DNA of 64,000 bases from Erinaceus europaeus (GCF_950295315.1 NC_080180.1:67133871-67197870), one strand, 5' to 3'; numbered from the stretch's first letter, positions 42,993 through 54,670 are shown. Notes: a model not told the origin generated them from the letters alone. Program-made: numbers and translations.

Positions 42993-43775
42993 CTGAAAGT
43001 CACTGCACATCAATGTACTTACTTAATGAAGGTAACACACATGTCAAGGTGATGAAGACAGAAGCAAAACCCAGTGGCATGTAGCAGGTCAGACACATGT
43101 TTTAAAGGCTCAACTTAAAAATTTTTTTTTAATATTACAGAATTACATGTCAACAGGGCTTTGAATCCTCAGTCTCCTCACTGCAAGCCACCACAGTTCC
43201 CCCAAGGCCGTAGGAATGGGTCAACCATCTTCTCTGCAACTATCTGTCCATATTTATACATGGTTGCCGCCTTTTTTTCTGATCCAATTCTCTTTTCCCG
43301 ACCAAGCCACTCATGACAACATAACTACCTCCATCTGTCCCTCTCCTTTCCCTTCTCTCTCTGGTGCTGGTGGAGCTGGAGTGCAGAGTCCTCTTACCTT
43401 CCTCTTGTCACTTCTCCCCCCGGGAGTCTGGACCAAAGATCTTTATGGGGAGCAGAAGGTGGGAGTTCTGGCTTCTGTCATTGCTTCTCCGCTGGACATG
43501 GGTGTTGGCAGGTGGATCCACACCCCCAGTCTGTGTCTGTCTGTCCCTAGTGGGGCAGGGCTCTGGGGAGGGGAGGCTCCAGGACACATGGTGAGGGTGT
43601 CTGCCCAGGGAGGTCAGGATGGTGTCATGGTAGCATCTGCAGCTTGGTGTCTGGAATGTAAAGGCTCAGCATTTGTATATGAGTGGGAAGGACACTTTAC
43701 CTTACTTTTCCTTAAGTCACTGTGTTAATTAGAACACATGACGATGAACTGTCTGTGCATGTTTTTAAATTTTTT
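42993..43775. other. Intergenic, nothing recognised
   Basis: Moderately AT-richer than its neighbours. The 170-codon frame (43,216-43,728, plus) has no recognisable domain. A (T)n run at about 43,118 suggests an old retroposed tail. Confidence 0.4.
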
Positions 43776-44064
43776 AAAATATTTAGTTTCTTTATTTATT
43801 CCCTTTTGTTGTCTTTGTTGTTTTATTGTTGTAGTTATTACTGTTGTTATTGATGTCGTCATTGTATAGGACAGAGAGAAATGGAGAGAGGAGGGGAAGA
43901 CAGAGAGGGGGAGAGAAAGACAGACACCTGCAGACCTGCTTCACCACCTGTGAAGCGACTCCCCTGCAGGTGGGGAGCCGGGGGCTCGAACCAGGATCCT
44001 TGCGCTGGTCCATTAACGCTTTGTGCCACATGCGCATAACCAGCTGTGCTACTGCCCGACTCCC
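43776..44064 (-). mobile_element. Hedgehog SINE, long family, minus orientation
   Basis: TTTCTTTATTTATTCCCTTT, TAGGACAGAGAGAAATGGAG, GACAGACACCTGCAGACCTG, GGGGCTCGAACCAGGATCCT and the terminal CTACTGCCCGACTCCC: a complete element in reverse. Confidence 0.92.
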
Positions 44065-44480
44065 TGTGCATGGTTTAAAGCTTCCAGGTTCCCCCCTCCC
44101 CTCTCCTCCAGCAGGAAATGAGGAGTCCAGGCTCACACAGTCAGCAGCAGCTCAGACAAACTCAAGAGGAGAGACCAGGATAGACCCAACACAATAGATC
44201 GAAGGTGCCCACCGCACGGGACCACCAGGTATGTCCTGGCCAGCAATGCCCAAGGGACCCAGGAGAGAGGAAGGCTGCAAGCAGCAGGTTACTGGAATAA
44301 ACAAGTCAAGAAATAGTCACCAGAAGAAAGGCAGAAAGTTAGAAGGATCTGTCTGCTTCACAAGTGACACCAAGAGAGGCCTGTCAGCAAAGAGAGCCCT
44401 GCCTGCTGACGGGCAGGACCCTGGGCACAGACCCACAGTGTAGAGAGGTCTGTGGGAAGCAGGAAGGGGTGTCCCAGCCA
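44065..44480. other. Short intergenic piece, nothing recognised
   Basis: No gene or repeat was seen between two inverted SINEs. Confidence 0.45.
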
Positions 44481-44485
44481 CCCAG

Positions 44486-44543
44486 GTCAGGGTCAGGGTC
44501 ACGGTCACGGTCAGGGTCACGGTCACGGTCAGGGTCAGGGTTC
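44486..44543 (+). repeat. (GGTCAG/GGTCAC)n hexamer run
   Basis: Ten hexamers of GGTCAG or GGTCAC. In register these are TCAGGG and TCACGG, the first being a known variant of the vertebrate telomere hexamer. Confidence 0.85.
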
Positions 44544-44635
44544 TGTCCTACTCAGTGGCCTTCGATTCAACCGGCAGGTGTGGAGCCTTGTGTTTTGAAG
44601 CTGCTGGCTTTTGCACTGGTAAATGTCTTTTTTAA

Positions 44636-44906
44636 AATATATTTATTTATTTTCCCTTTTGTTCTCCTTGTTTTTTATTGTTGTAGTTATTATTGATGTT
44701 GTCGTTGTTGGATAGGACAGAGAAAAATGGGGAGAGGAGGGGACGATAGAGAGGGGGAGAGACAGACAGACACCTGCAGACCTGCTTCACCACCTGTGAG
44801 GCGACTCCCCTGCAGCTGGGGAGCCAGGGGCTCGAACCAGGATCCTTATGCCGGTCCTTGCGCTTTGCACCATGTGCACTTAACCCGCTGCACCACTGCC
44901 TGGCTC
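44636..44906 (-). mobile_element. Hedgehog SINE, long family, minus orientation
   Basis: ATATTTATTTATTTTCCCTT, GATAGGACAGAGAAAAATGG, GACAGACACCTGCAGACCTG, GGGGCTCGAACCAGGATCCT and CCACTGCCTGGCTC end: a complete element in reverse. Confidence 0.92.
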
Positions 44907-45239
44907 TGCGTGGTAAATGTCTTAACCTGGGTTTCACTGGCCCAGCTCCTGCTCTGACAGGCCCAGGGGTGAAAAGCCCAGAGATGCACATGGCCCTCAG
45001 AGCCTGACCCCAGCTGTGGGGGCTGAGGCATGGGCCGTGGGGAAATAGGACAGGTGTGTTCTCCACTGGGTGAGGCCCCCCGGCCCCGCCATCTCACCAG
45101 GCCTCTAAAAACATGGCACAAGGCGGCTGGTGACACGTGTGCCGGCCACGAAGTCCTGCTCCCCAGTCAGGCCCTACAGCCCTACAGCTGGGCTCTGTGC
45201 TCACGCCTTGACTAGCCACCTGGGGCCCCCACGCCGGGT

Positions 45240-46192
45240 CCTCCAGCTGTCCCAGACCCCCCCATGGGTCCCCCGGCTGTCCCAGAGTCCCCCATGAGTC
45301 CCCGGCTGTCCCAGAGTTCCCCATGGGTCCCCGGCTGTCCCAGAGTCCCCCATGGGTCCCCGGCTGTCCCAGGGCCCCCCATGGGTCCCCGGCTGTCCCA
45401 GGGCCCCCCATGGGTCCCCGGCTGTCCCAGGGCCCCCCATGGGTCCCCTACCTGTCCCAGGGCCCCCCATGGGTCCCCTACCTGTCCCAGGGCCCCCCAT
45501 GGGTCCCCCGGCTGTCCCAGAGCCCCCCATGGGTCCCCCGGCTGTCCCAGAGCCCTCCCATGGGTCCCCTACCTGTCCCAGGGCCCCCCATGGGTCCCCC
45601 GGCTGTCCCAGAGCCCCCCATGGGTCCCCTACCTGTCCCAGGGCCCCCCATGGGTCCCCAGCTGTCCTAGAGCCCTCCCATGGGTCCCCTACCTGTCCCA
45701 GAGCCCCCCATGGGTCCCCAGCTGTCCCAGAACCCTCCTATGGGTCCCCTACCTGTCCCAGGGCCCCCCATGGGTCCCCGGCTGTCCCAGAGCCCTCCTA
45801 TGGGTCCCCTACCTGTCCCAGAGCCCCCCATGGGTCCCCAGCTATCCCAGAGCCCCCCATGGGTCCCCGGCTGTCCCAGAGCCCCCATGGGTCCCCGGCT
45901 GTCCCAGGGCCCCCCATGGGTCCCCGGCTGTCCCAGAGCCCCCCATGGGTCCCCCAGCTGTCCCAGAGCCCTCCTATGGGTCCCCTACCTGTCCCAGAGC
46001 CCCCCATGGGTCCCCCGGCTGTCCCAGAGCCCCCCATGGGTCCCCGGCTGTCCCAGAGCCCCCCATGGGTCCCCGGCTGTCCCAGAGCCCCCCATGGGTT
46101 CCCCGGCTGTCCCAGAGCCCCCCATGGGTCCCCGGCTGTCCCAGAGCCCCCCATGGGTCCCCTACCTGTCCCAGAGCCCCCCACCCATGTAC
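45240..46192 (+). repeat. 29-30-bp minisatellite
   Basis: About 31 copies of CCCCATGGGTCCCCGGCTGT + CCCAGAGCC. Each unit carries an ATG inside CCATGG. Length differences of one base shift the frame, so several overlapping 280-315 codon frames arise that are not genes. Confidence 0.97.
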
Positions 46193-47025
46193 ACGGTGCC
46201 ACAGGTGAGGGTGAGTGGGGAGATTGGCACAGTGAGTTCTCCTGTGGTGGCAGCAGGCTCAACTGTCCTCGCTCCAGAGACAGATGAGCCTTCACTGCCT
46301 CCCTGTGAGCTGCTCACCCTGAGGGCTGGTGGGCTCCTGGCACCCAGCGTCACCCGAGTGACAGCCAGCACAGGGGACAGCAGCTCCTCCCTGGGCTCAG
46401 AAGTGAAGAGGACGGGGAAGGGGTGTCTGGACGGGCGTCCTGGTGAGATAGACATTGTGCTGAATTTAATCATTATACGAGAACACGCCTTTTCGGTGCC
46501 CTGGATTTGTGGTTCTTAGAATCACATGTGAGCTCCTGTCACAGGCTTGGCTTCCCTCCCGAGCATCACGGGCGCTCTCGGGAGACAGAATGGTCCAAAC
46601 GCCTCAGTGTGCAAGCAGCCCTCCTCTGCTGCTGGAAGCTGTGCTGAGCAGCTTCAGAACAAGGAGGAGCAAATACACAAATCCTTAGAAAAAAGAATAA
46701 GCTTGGTTTGGTGGATAATACTTTTGTGGCAGAACGTGTGAACTAGTCTTAGCCCCTCTCCATCCCACCCCCAAAAAGACAAAGAGGGAGAAAGAAAGAA
46801 CTTGAGGGAGGAGGGAGAGAAGTGTTTGCAAAAGGGCGCGAGGAGGAGGAGAGAGAGATGGCGATGTTAACAGCAGACACTGGTCTGCTTTAAACCCGAC
46901 TGACACAGAGCCCACATCTGGGCGTGAGTCAGGCGGCAAACCCTCTTCTACTCAGGCGAGACTGACTGCGGGAAGGGAAGGGCGACCGCAAAGGCCTTTC
47001 CTCCTCTCCCTTCACCTGCTTCCTC
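46193..47025. other. Intergenic, nothing recognised
   Basis: No exon or repeat family was recognised. Slightly AT-richer from 46,450 to 46,760. Confidence 0.45.
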
Positions 47026-47104
47026 CCTCCCTCCCTCTCTCTCTCTCTCTCTCCCTCTTACTTCCTTCATTCCTTTCTCTCTCTTCCTCTCTCTCTCTCT
47101 CTCC

Positions 47105-47159
<55 letters not shown>

Positions 47160-47195
47160 ATCTCTCCCCCCCCTCTCTCTCTTTCTTTCTTTCTC
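47026..47195 (+). repeat. Pyrimidine microsatellite cluster (CT)n, (CTTT)n, (TTTC)n
   Basis: CTCCCT repeats, (CT)n, then about 13 TTTC units at 47,105-47,158 and a further CT/CTTT run. Pure pyrimidine on the plus strand. Confidence 0.93.
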
Positions 47196-48305
47196 GTGAT
47201 TTTTGGCTTGTGTGTTGTCTTTCAGCTCACACTCCCTACTGTGAGTCACCCTGAGTTTCTTAGTAAAGGCCAGAGAATCACTGTGTCTGAGCAAAGCCAC
47301 TGCGTGTCATGGAGGGGTCTCCGTGGGTCACCCCTAGGTCTGAGCTGGGTTAGGTCCACCCCCCCCCCCCCAGGTCTCAGCCAGATGGACAGAGAGCCTC
47401 TGAAGTCCTGCCCAAGCTCTGCTGTGAGGGGCAGGGTGGGGTCCCAGTCAGGTTGGAGGTACACAGCCTCCAGGCCAGGGGACGGCTGCACGTGTGGCCT
47501 GGGGCAGGCTCTGTGATACCCACGTTCTTTGGGGAGGGAGCTGCAGGCAGAGTCTGGAAACTTCTGAGGAGCCTGGGATCTAGGACCCTCGTCATGGGAG
47601 AGTGGCCCTGGGTACGAGTCTGGCTGATGGCGGCGGGTCTGCACACATGGCCTGGAGAGGCACGGCCATGGGCAGCACCGGAGCTGCGGCCAGCACTGTC
47701 CCCTGCCCATGGGCATGGTGGCCAAGGAGAGGCCACCTGAGGCCTGGGGTCACTCCAGAGAGCATTCAGGTGCCTCTATTTCCCAGGTGAGCACAGCAAG
47801 CCATTCCTCCACCCTCAACGGAGCACGAGCGGAGGATGGAGACCTGCCCGCCAAGCGGACCTTCGTGGCTCTGTCCACCCACAGCTGTCCCCCCACCTGA
47901 CTGCTGGAGAGGGTCGCCCAGCTGTGGCCCCTGCAGCAGAGGCGCAGGCAGAGGGGCAGCTGGGAGGCCGGCTGCAGGGCACCACCCTGGCTCCCAGCAC
48001 CTGTCCTGTCCAGTCCCCAGCAGGCTGAGGGGCTGGGCTGTGACTGTGGGACACGGCCTGCTGAGAGGCCTCTGCCCGTCCCTGGATGGTCTTCATCTTG
48101 AACGAGAAGTGTTTCTAGTCAGCTCAAATGAGGCCATCCTGAACTTTCCAAAACATGACAAGGTTTTGAGATTTCGCTGCTGGTTCACACCTTTGCCTTC
48201 CTGGGCAGGCGTGTCTCTCAGAGGGTCTCCAGAGGCTGCCATACCCTGCCCCTCCCCACTGCCTGCCTGGGCACAGCCTGACCCTGGTCTCCTGCCCTGC
48301 CCTCC
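47196..48305. other. Intergenic, nothing recognised
   Basis: GC-rich DNA with chance open frames and no recognisable family. Confidence 0.45.
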
Positions 48306-48612
48306 CAAGGAACCATCCTCGTCCCCTCCCCAGGGTCCCCTCCATGTCCCCTCCCCAGGTTCCCCTCCCTGCCCCCTCCCCAGGATCCCCTCCCTGCCCC
48401 CTCCCCAGGTTCCCCTCTGTGTCCCCTCCCCAGGGTCCCCTCCCTGATCCCTTCCCCAGGGTCCCCTCCGTGTCCCCTCCCCAGGGCCCCCTCCCTGCCC
48501 CCTCCCCAGGTTCCCCTCCGTGTCCCCTCCCCAGGGTCCTCTCCCTGCCCCCCCCCAGGGTCCCCTCCCTGTCCTCTCCCCTGGGTTCCCTTCCTGCCCC
48601 CTCCCCAGAAGT
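48306..48612 (+). repeat. C-rich minisatellite, about 23-bp unit
   Basis: About 13 copies of CCCTCCCCAGGGTCCCCTCC with TGT/TGCC variants. Confidence 0.92.
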
Positions 48613-48945
48613 CTGTCCTGTCCAGCTGTCTCATGGTCTGTCCTGCACAGCCCTACTGAGGGCCGAGTCCTGGACAAAGAGGCATTCCTCCAGCACCCCC
48701 CACCCAGGCCAGGACTCCAGGCTGCCCGCACAACTTTCCACTCGTGTGGAATTCCGTCCGTTTAATCAAACCGAAACAGTCTGAGTGTCAAGGTCCTGCA
48801 CCTTCAAAGATTTCCTTCCTGATAGAGCCTTGTGACACCCATTACATCACACCAGGAGCAAACGCCAGCTCAGCACACAGGAAGCGCCACGGGGAGGAAG
48901 CAGGGGCCAGGACACGTGTACCCACAGAATGCAGCCCTGTCTCTG

Positions 48946-48977
<32 letters not shown>

Positions 48978-49144
48978 TGGGCAGTCCCCCGACACAGCAG
49001 GGACTTGGGAGGACAGCACTCTCAGAGGACAGAGGCACCAGCTCAGCCCTGTCTCTACTGCCACACAGGGATGACACCACTTCCTTCTGAAGAGCTGCCA
49101 CAAGGACTCCTCAGTAAAAAGAGGCTTGCCTCAGACCAACACCA
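48613..49144. other. Intergenic; short (ACAG)n run
   Basis: About seven ACAG tetramers at 48,950-48,977; nothing else was recognised. Confidence 0.5.
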
Positions 49145-50105
49145 GAAGGCCAGTGTAGACCCCAGAGGGTCAGTTTAGACCCCAGAGGGTCAGTGTAGAT
49201 CCCAGAGGGCCAGTCTAGACCCCAGAGGGTCAGTGTAGATCCCAGAGGGTCAGTCTAGACCCCAGAGGGTCAGTGTAGATCCCAGAGGGCCAGTCTAGAC
49301 CCCAGAGGGTCAGTGTAGATCCCAGAGGGTCAGTTTAGACCCCAGAGGGTCAGTGTAGACCCCAGAGGGTCAGTCTAGATCCCAGAGGGTCAGTGTAGAC
49401 CCCAGAGGGCCAGTGTATACCCCAGAGGGTCAGTGGTCCAGTGTAGACCCCAGAGGGCCAGTGTAGACCCCAGAGGGTCAGTCTAGATCCCAGAGAGTCA
49501 GTGTAGACCCCAGGGGGTCAGTCTAGAACCTAAAGGGTCAGTCTAGAACACAGAGAGTCAGTCTAGATTCCAGAGGGTCAGTCTAGACTCCAAAGAGTCA
49601 ATCTAGACCACAAAGGGCCAGTGTAGACCCCAGAAGGTCAGTGTAGATCCCAGAGAGCCAGTGTAGACCCCAGAGGGCCAGTGTAGACACCAGAGGGTCA
49701 TTGTAGATCCCAGAGGGTCACTGTAGATCCCATAGGGTCAGTGTAGATCCCAGAGGGCCAGTCTAGATCCCAGAGGGTCAGTGTAGATCCCAGAGGGTCA
49801 GTCTAGATCCCAGAGGATCAGTGTAGACCCCAGAGGGCCAGTGTAGACCCCAGAGGGTCAGTGGTCCAGTGTAGACCCCAGAGGGCCAGTGTAGACCCCA
49901 GGGGTTCAGTCTAGATCCCAGAGAGTCCGTCTAGACCACAAAGGGTCAGTGTAGACCACAGACGGTCAGTCTAGATCATGGAGGGTCAGTCTAGACAACA
50001 GAGGGTCAGTCTAGACCACAGAGGGTCATTGTAGACCTCAGAGAGCCAGTCTAGACCCCAGATGGCCAGCTCAGACCACAGAGGGCTAGACCTGACCCGG
50101 GGGGC
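49145..50105 (+). repeat. 20-bp minisatellite
   Basis: About 46 copies of AGACCCCAGAGGGTCAGTGT with C/T, GTGT/GTCT and GGTC/GGCC variants. A segment carrying the GTCAGTGGTCCAGTG variant occurs twice, near 49,430 and 49,860. Confidence 0.96.
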
Positions 50106-50449
50106 TAGCCTAGACCTCAGAGGGCGGGCCCTGACCTCTGAGAGTTACGCATCCCTAGTTCCCTCATTCCTCAACCCCTGCACAGGCCTGGAGCTGTCTT
50201 GTCCCCTGTCCTGGCCAGGGTGGGCCCCACGTCTACACTCCAGCCTCCAGCTCTAATCTTTCCTGCTCCAAACTTCCATCAAGCCACAGACTCCTGTGCT
50301 GGGAAGCAACAGAACCAGCACTGTCTTAATTTCCAGTGGAACAGGTATTTATTGCCCAAACAAACAAACAAAAATCCCACTTTGGTTCAGGAGCTGAGCA
50401 GGGAGTCTTTTTTTGAAGGCCTTTTCTAGGAAAAATCCTTCCCACCTTT

Positions 50450-50487
50450 CTGTGCATGCAGATGGGAGCTCCCATCTGCATGCACAG
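50450..50487. other. Perfect 38-bp palindrome with no spacer
   Basis: CTGTGCATGCAGATGGGAG is followed immediately by its exact reverse complement. The axis lies between 50,468 and 50,469. About 30 bp after it comes a (CT)n run (50,511-50,548). Confidence 0.95.
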
Positions 50488-50507
50488 GGGAGTGGTCTCC
50501 ACAAGGG

Positions 50508-50510
<3 letters not shown>

Positions 50511-50548
<38 letters not shown>
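50511..50548 (+). repeat. (CT)n microsatellite
   Basis: About 19 CT units, uninterrupted. Confidence 0.95.
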
Positions 50549-50550
<2 letters not shown>

Positions 50551-50739
50551 CGAGAGCACCATTGACCTGCAGACCCATGTGGCCGGCAATGCCTGCTGGC
50601 ATCTGATAGAGGACTGCCCCACGTTCCCGGGGCTGTTCTGTTCTGTTCAGCCTTGGATGACAGAATGTGGCTCAGCCCCCACTCCTACACTGACTGACCT
50701 GTGGCCTGTCCCCTGGGCTCAGCTGTGGCCTGTCCCCTG

Positions 50740-50935
50740 AGCTTGTGTGACTACAGCCTGTGTGACTGTAGTCTGTGTGACTGACTGTAGCCTGTGTGAC
50801 TGAGCCTGTGTGACTGAGCCGCTGTGACTGCAGCCTGTGTGGCTGAGCCTGTGTGGCTGAGCCTGTGTGACTGAGCCTCTGTGACTGCAGCCTGTGTGAC
50901 TGAGCCTGTGTTATCTGAAGTGCCATGACTATAGT
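50740..50935 (+). repeat. GCCTGTGTGACTGA tandem repeat
   Basis: About 14 imperfect copies of a 13-16 bp unit (AGCCTGTGTGACTG). Confidence 0.88.
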
Positions 50936-50964
50936 CTGTGAGAGTTTAATCTGAAGGGTACATG

Positions 50965-51570
50965 TGTTCTCTGGGGGAGGGCACCAGTAGACTCAAGTAT
51001 TCTCTGGGGGGGGGGGGCACACAGACACTTGTGTTCTCAGGGGACACACAGACATTCATTTGTGTTCTCGGGGGACACACAGATCCTCGTGTTCTCGGGG
51101 GACACACAGACCCTTGTGTTCTCGGGGGACACACAGACCCTTGTGTTCTCGGGGGACACACAGACACATTCATGTTCTCGGGGAACACACAGACACTCGT
51201 GTTCTTGGGGGACACACAGACACTCGTGTTCTCAGGGGACACACAGACACTCGTGTTTTGGGGAACACACAGACATAGACCCTCGTGTTCTCAGGGGACA
51301 CACAGACCCTCATGTTCTCAGGGGACACACAGACACAAACCTTCATGTTCTCAGGGGACACACAGACCCTCGTGTTCTCAGAGGACACACAGACCCTCAT
51401 GTTCTCGGGGACATACAGACACAGACCCTCATGTTCTCAGGGGACACACAGTCCCTCATGTTCTCAGGAGACACACAGCCTCTCATGTTTTGGGGGACAC
51501 ACAGACACTCGTGTTCTCGGGGGACACACAGACTCTTGTGTTTTGGGGGAGGCACTGGCAGACTCAAGTG
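50965..51570 (+). repeat. 27-bp minisatellite
   Basis: About 22 copies of GTGTTCTCGGGGGACACACA + GACMCTC. Open frames on both strands are artefacts. Confidence 0.95.
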
Positions 51571-52452
51571 TTCCTCTTTCTTTACACCCTGGCCTCACAG
51601 GAGAGCTTTGTGGCAGCGCTGCGTTACCCGAGGTTTGGGTGAAGTGCTGACGGCAGCTCTGCCCTCACGGAGGGACGTCCTTCCTCTGGGGATGCGTCAG
51701 GAGGCTCTGCTATGAAGGGAAGGAAGGCGTGGGTGTGGGGGGTCTGCTGTCTCCCTGCAGGGACCTGGCCTGTGTGGATTTCCACGTTTAGGGACGTCCA
51801 GGGTGCCTGGGAAGGTGGCCTTGAACAAAGAGGTGATCAGCCAGTGTAAGCCACCTCCCACAGCGGTGACATTGCTGGTGCACGTCACTGTCCTGGCCTA
51901 GTGACAGGCCCTCAGGGCTTCCCTGCCCCGCACTCGCATGCCGTGGTGGGTGTGTCTCTGTGGCATCTGCTCTCCCTGGCCCACCTCCCCCCACAGCCCC
52001 ACGGTGGCCCTGAGACATGCTTCCCTCATCTGGGTGATGGGGTACCAGGGACTGTGACGTCCCTCTACGGGGCTCCCTGATGTTTCCACAGACCGGGCTC
52101 GGCTGGGGTGGGGGTCCCCAAGGCCCCATGAAGGCCGGTGCACGTCCCTGAGGATGGCAGGCGTCCTTTGCCTGTGACCCAGCTGCCGTGCTCCTGTCGT
52201 GAGACGGGAAGCCTCTGTGCGGAGCCCAGCTGCTCAGGGGAGGACGGGGTGCTGAGAAGCTTCTGGAAACGAAGACCCACCCCCATCATTCCACTCGTGA
52301 GGGAGACAACACCCTCACCACCAACATGTCACTGTCACTCCCCACACCCCCCAAAAGAGCCACATGGCCCTACAGACATGTAATTACAGCAGGGCAGCAG
52401 CTCCAGGGGTCTTGAGGGCGGCAATGTCATCAGCATAATAGATACACCTGTG
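51571..52452. other. Intergenic, nothing recognised
   Basis: Unique GC-rich DNA with no gene or mobile element seen. Confidence 0.45.
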
Positions 52453-52453
52453 A

Positions 52454-52775
52454 GGGTCAGGCAGTGGCGCAGCGGGTTAAGTGCAGGTGGCGCAAAGCGG
52501 AAGGGCCAGTGTAAGGATCCCGGTTCGAGCCCCTGGCTCCCCACCTGCAGGGGAGTCGCTTCCCAGGCGGTGAAGCAGGTCTGCAGGTGTCTGTCTTTCT
52601 CTCCCCCTCTCTGTCTTCCCCTCCTCTCTCCATTTCTCTCTGTCCTATCCAACAACGACAACAATAACAACAACAAGAAGAGCAATAAAATGTTAAAAAC
52701 AGCCTCCAGGAGCAGTGGATTCGTTGCAGGCACCGAGTCCCAGCAGTAACCCTGGAGCAGACAAACAAGCAAACC
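52454..52775 (+). mobile_element. Hedgehog SINE, long variant, full length
   Basis: GGGTCAGGCAGTGGCGCAGC head, GGTTCGAGCCCC B box, CACCTGCAGGGGAGTCGCTT, CT-rich middle, CAACAA/AATAAC tail, then the extra 3' module CCTCCAGGAGCAGTGGATTC...CAGCAGTAACCCTGGAG. Confidence 0.93.
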
Positions 52776-53580
52776 TCCTACAGGTGCTGGTGAGCACAGG
52801 TGGGCAGGTGTGGGCACACCCTTCTGCAGGTGGGCAGAGCCCCTGGCAAAGCTCTTCCTCTCAGGAGTGGTCCTCAGTGACGCTGAGGGCCAGCTGTCCC
52901 TCCCGTCCGCAGCGTCTGACCCGCCGAGCACGGGAACTCAGCCTGCTCAGGGGACTGTGAGCCTGGCTAGACACTGACCAGAGCTGGAGTCCAATGTGGT
53001 GATGCCATATGCAGTGACCATGGACGGGAGCCCCACACAGTGCTGACGGCAGCCTTGGCGACAGAAGGCTGACAGAGTGTGTAGTGGTCTGCGCAGGTGG
53101 GCTGTAGGTGAATCCAGACTGTGCCGGTGTGCAAAGCATTGTGGGTAGGCTGAATAGACTTAAAAGGACAGCAGCCAGAACTCGCTCTCTTTGCCTGTGA
53201 CTTCTGGTCAGATGCCTCTCAGCAGATGTGCTCCAGGCATCCATCCGCCATGGCTGCTACTCCTGGGAACTGAGCACGTGTGACTCTGCTAGCCGGTAAA
53301 CTTTTAGACCCTCTACAGCCATGAGCAACCTCTACCAGAGCTGATAATTGTTTATCTTATGGGACTAGACTTTTGATGACTATACTCAGACTTTATGGGC
53401 CTAGTGTACTCTTAACCCTTGATGATGAGTGCTTATTTGCCTTTTACGTGTCACCCTAATCAACTGTGTACTGTGTAAACCAGTTCAGCTCCCGCTGTGA
53501 GTCCTTTTACTCGCGCAAGCAGCCTCAACCCCCAAACCTCCGTTTAAGTTAATTTACAACAGTCCAGGAGTTACTGCCCA
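52776..53580. other. Intergenic; possible decayed LTR-like segment 53,120-53,580
   Basis: 53,120-53,580 is AT-richer than its surroundings, with GAATAGACTTAAAAGGACAG (TATA-like) followed by sequence of mixed composition ending in TTAAGTTAATTTACAACAGT. It could be the remains of an LTR or another old element, but no ends or target duplication were found. Confidence 0.3.
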
Positions 53581-53599
53581 ATGGGCACACCATCCTGCG

Positions 53600-54182
53600 G
53601 AGACTCTTTCTCCACCTCAGAGACCCCGTCCCGCCTCAGAGACCCCGTCCCACCTCAGAGACCCCGTCTCCACCTCAGAGACCCCACCTCTACCCACAGA
53701 GACCCCATCCCGCCAGAGACCCTACCTCCACCTCAGAGACCCTGTCTCCACCTCAGAGACCCCATCTCCACCTCAGAGACCCCATCCAACCAGAGACCCC
53801 ATCTCTACCTCAGAGACCCCATCCCACCAGAGACCCCATCTCCACCTCAGAGACTCCATCTCCACCTCAGAGACCCCATCTCCACCTCAGAGACCCCGTC
53901 CCACCAGAGACCCCACCTCTACCCACAGAGACCCCATCCCGCCAGAGACCCTACCTCCACCTCAGAGACCCTGTCTCCACCTCAGAGACCCCGTCTCCAC
54001 CTCAGAGACCCCATCTCCACCTCAGAGACCCCATCTCCACCTCAGAGACCCCATCCCACCAGAGACCCCATCTCCACCTCAGAGACCCCATCTCCACCTC
54101 AGAGACCCCATCCCACCAGAGACCCCATCTCCACCTCAGAGACCCCATCTCCACCTCAGAGACCCCGTCTCCACCCGCAGAG
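53600..54182 (+). repeat. 20-bp minisatellite upstream of IL21
   Basis: About 29 copies of GACCCCATCTCCACCTCAGA and a shorter variant GACCCCATCCCACCAGA. It ends about 335 bp before the IL21 start codon. Confidence 0.96.
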
Positions 54183-54369
54183 TAAGACATGCTGTGGACA
54201 CTCCTGGGTCAGCCGCGCCCTCCCCTCGAAGGGTCCAGCAGTGCCCAGCACGGCGCCCCGCGCCCAGTGCTCAGGAGTGGATGGTCAGGGCGGCCCAGGG
54301 CCTCCCCACAGGGCCCGCGGGCGGGATGCACCCTCTTTCCTGTCAGGCTTCGTGGGCCCTCCCCCCCGC

Positions 54370-54517
54370 ACAGCACCCCAGTGGAAAAGAAACCTCAGTC
54401 ACACCGTCCACCTCCCAGCGGTTTCCAGCTGTGACAGGAGGGCCTCCTCGCGGATAAGTAGCGGCCCCACTCGGCGCCCTGCTCAGCTCGCCTGCCCGGC
54501 CGTGACGGACAGGCGAC
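54370..54517 (+). promoter_or_regulatory. IL21 proximal promoter with NFAT-type motifs
   Basis: TGGAAAA at 54,382-54,388 and GTTTCCA (TGGAAAC on minus) at about 54,420 lie 95-135 bp before the IL21 ATG. IL21 in mammals is induced in activated T cells through NFAT sites close to the start, so the position fits. A CGGATAAGTAG at about 54,454 may stand in for a TATA box. This is inference from motif and position. Confidence 0.4.
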
Positions 54518-54670
54518 ATGCAGCCCCGTGGCCTGGCCCTGGCGACCCTCTGCCTGCTGGTGGTCCTGCGCGAGGGGGCCGGGGCGCTCGCGGGGGACCC
54601 CCGCCTCCTGGCTCGCCTGCAGCACCTGCTGGGCGTCGTGGAGCAGCTGAGCCGGCTGGCGCCGCACCTG
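54518..54670 (+). CDS. IL21: IL21 coding exon 1 (signal peptide and helix A)
   Basis: ATG at 54,518; 51 codons to a GTAAGA donor. MQPRGLALATLCLLVVLREG is a good signal peptide, followed by GDPRLLARLQHLLGVVEQLS and RLAPHL, which aligns with helix A of IL-21 (QDRHMIRMRQLIDIVDQL...). IL-21 is a four-helix cytokine made by follicular helper and Th17 cells that signals through IL21R and the common gamma chain. The protein is much more Arg/Ala/Leu-rich than human IL-21, but exon phase and length agree. Confidence 0.88.

Noticed and set aside
44231..44443. Small plus-strand frame between inverted SINEs
   Set aside because: No homology, no splice context, and a length expected by chance.
45264..46287. 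Three overlapping 280-315 codon frames rich in PHGSP or PMGP
   Set aside because: They are produced by the 29-30 bp minisatellite with internal ATG; all frames are equally open.
48955..48980. CRISPR-like or satellite reading of the many regular repeats
   Set aside because: Repeats are head-to-tail without unique spacers, in a mammalian locus with introns and SINEs; they are mini- and microsatellites.
53120..53580. Second LTR candidate
   Set aside because: A TATA-like string and AT-richer composition only; no TG...CA ends, target duplication or poly(A) signal in the right order were found.
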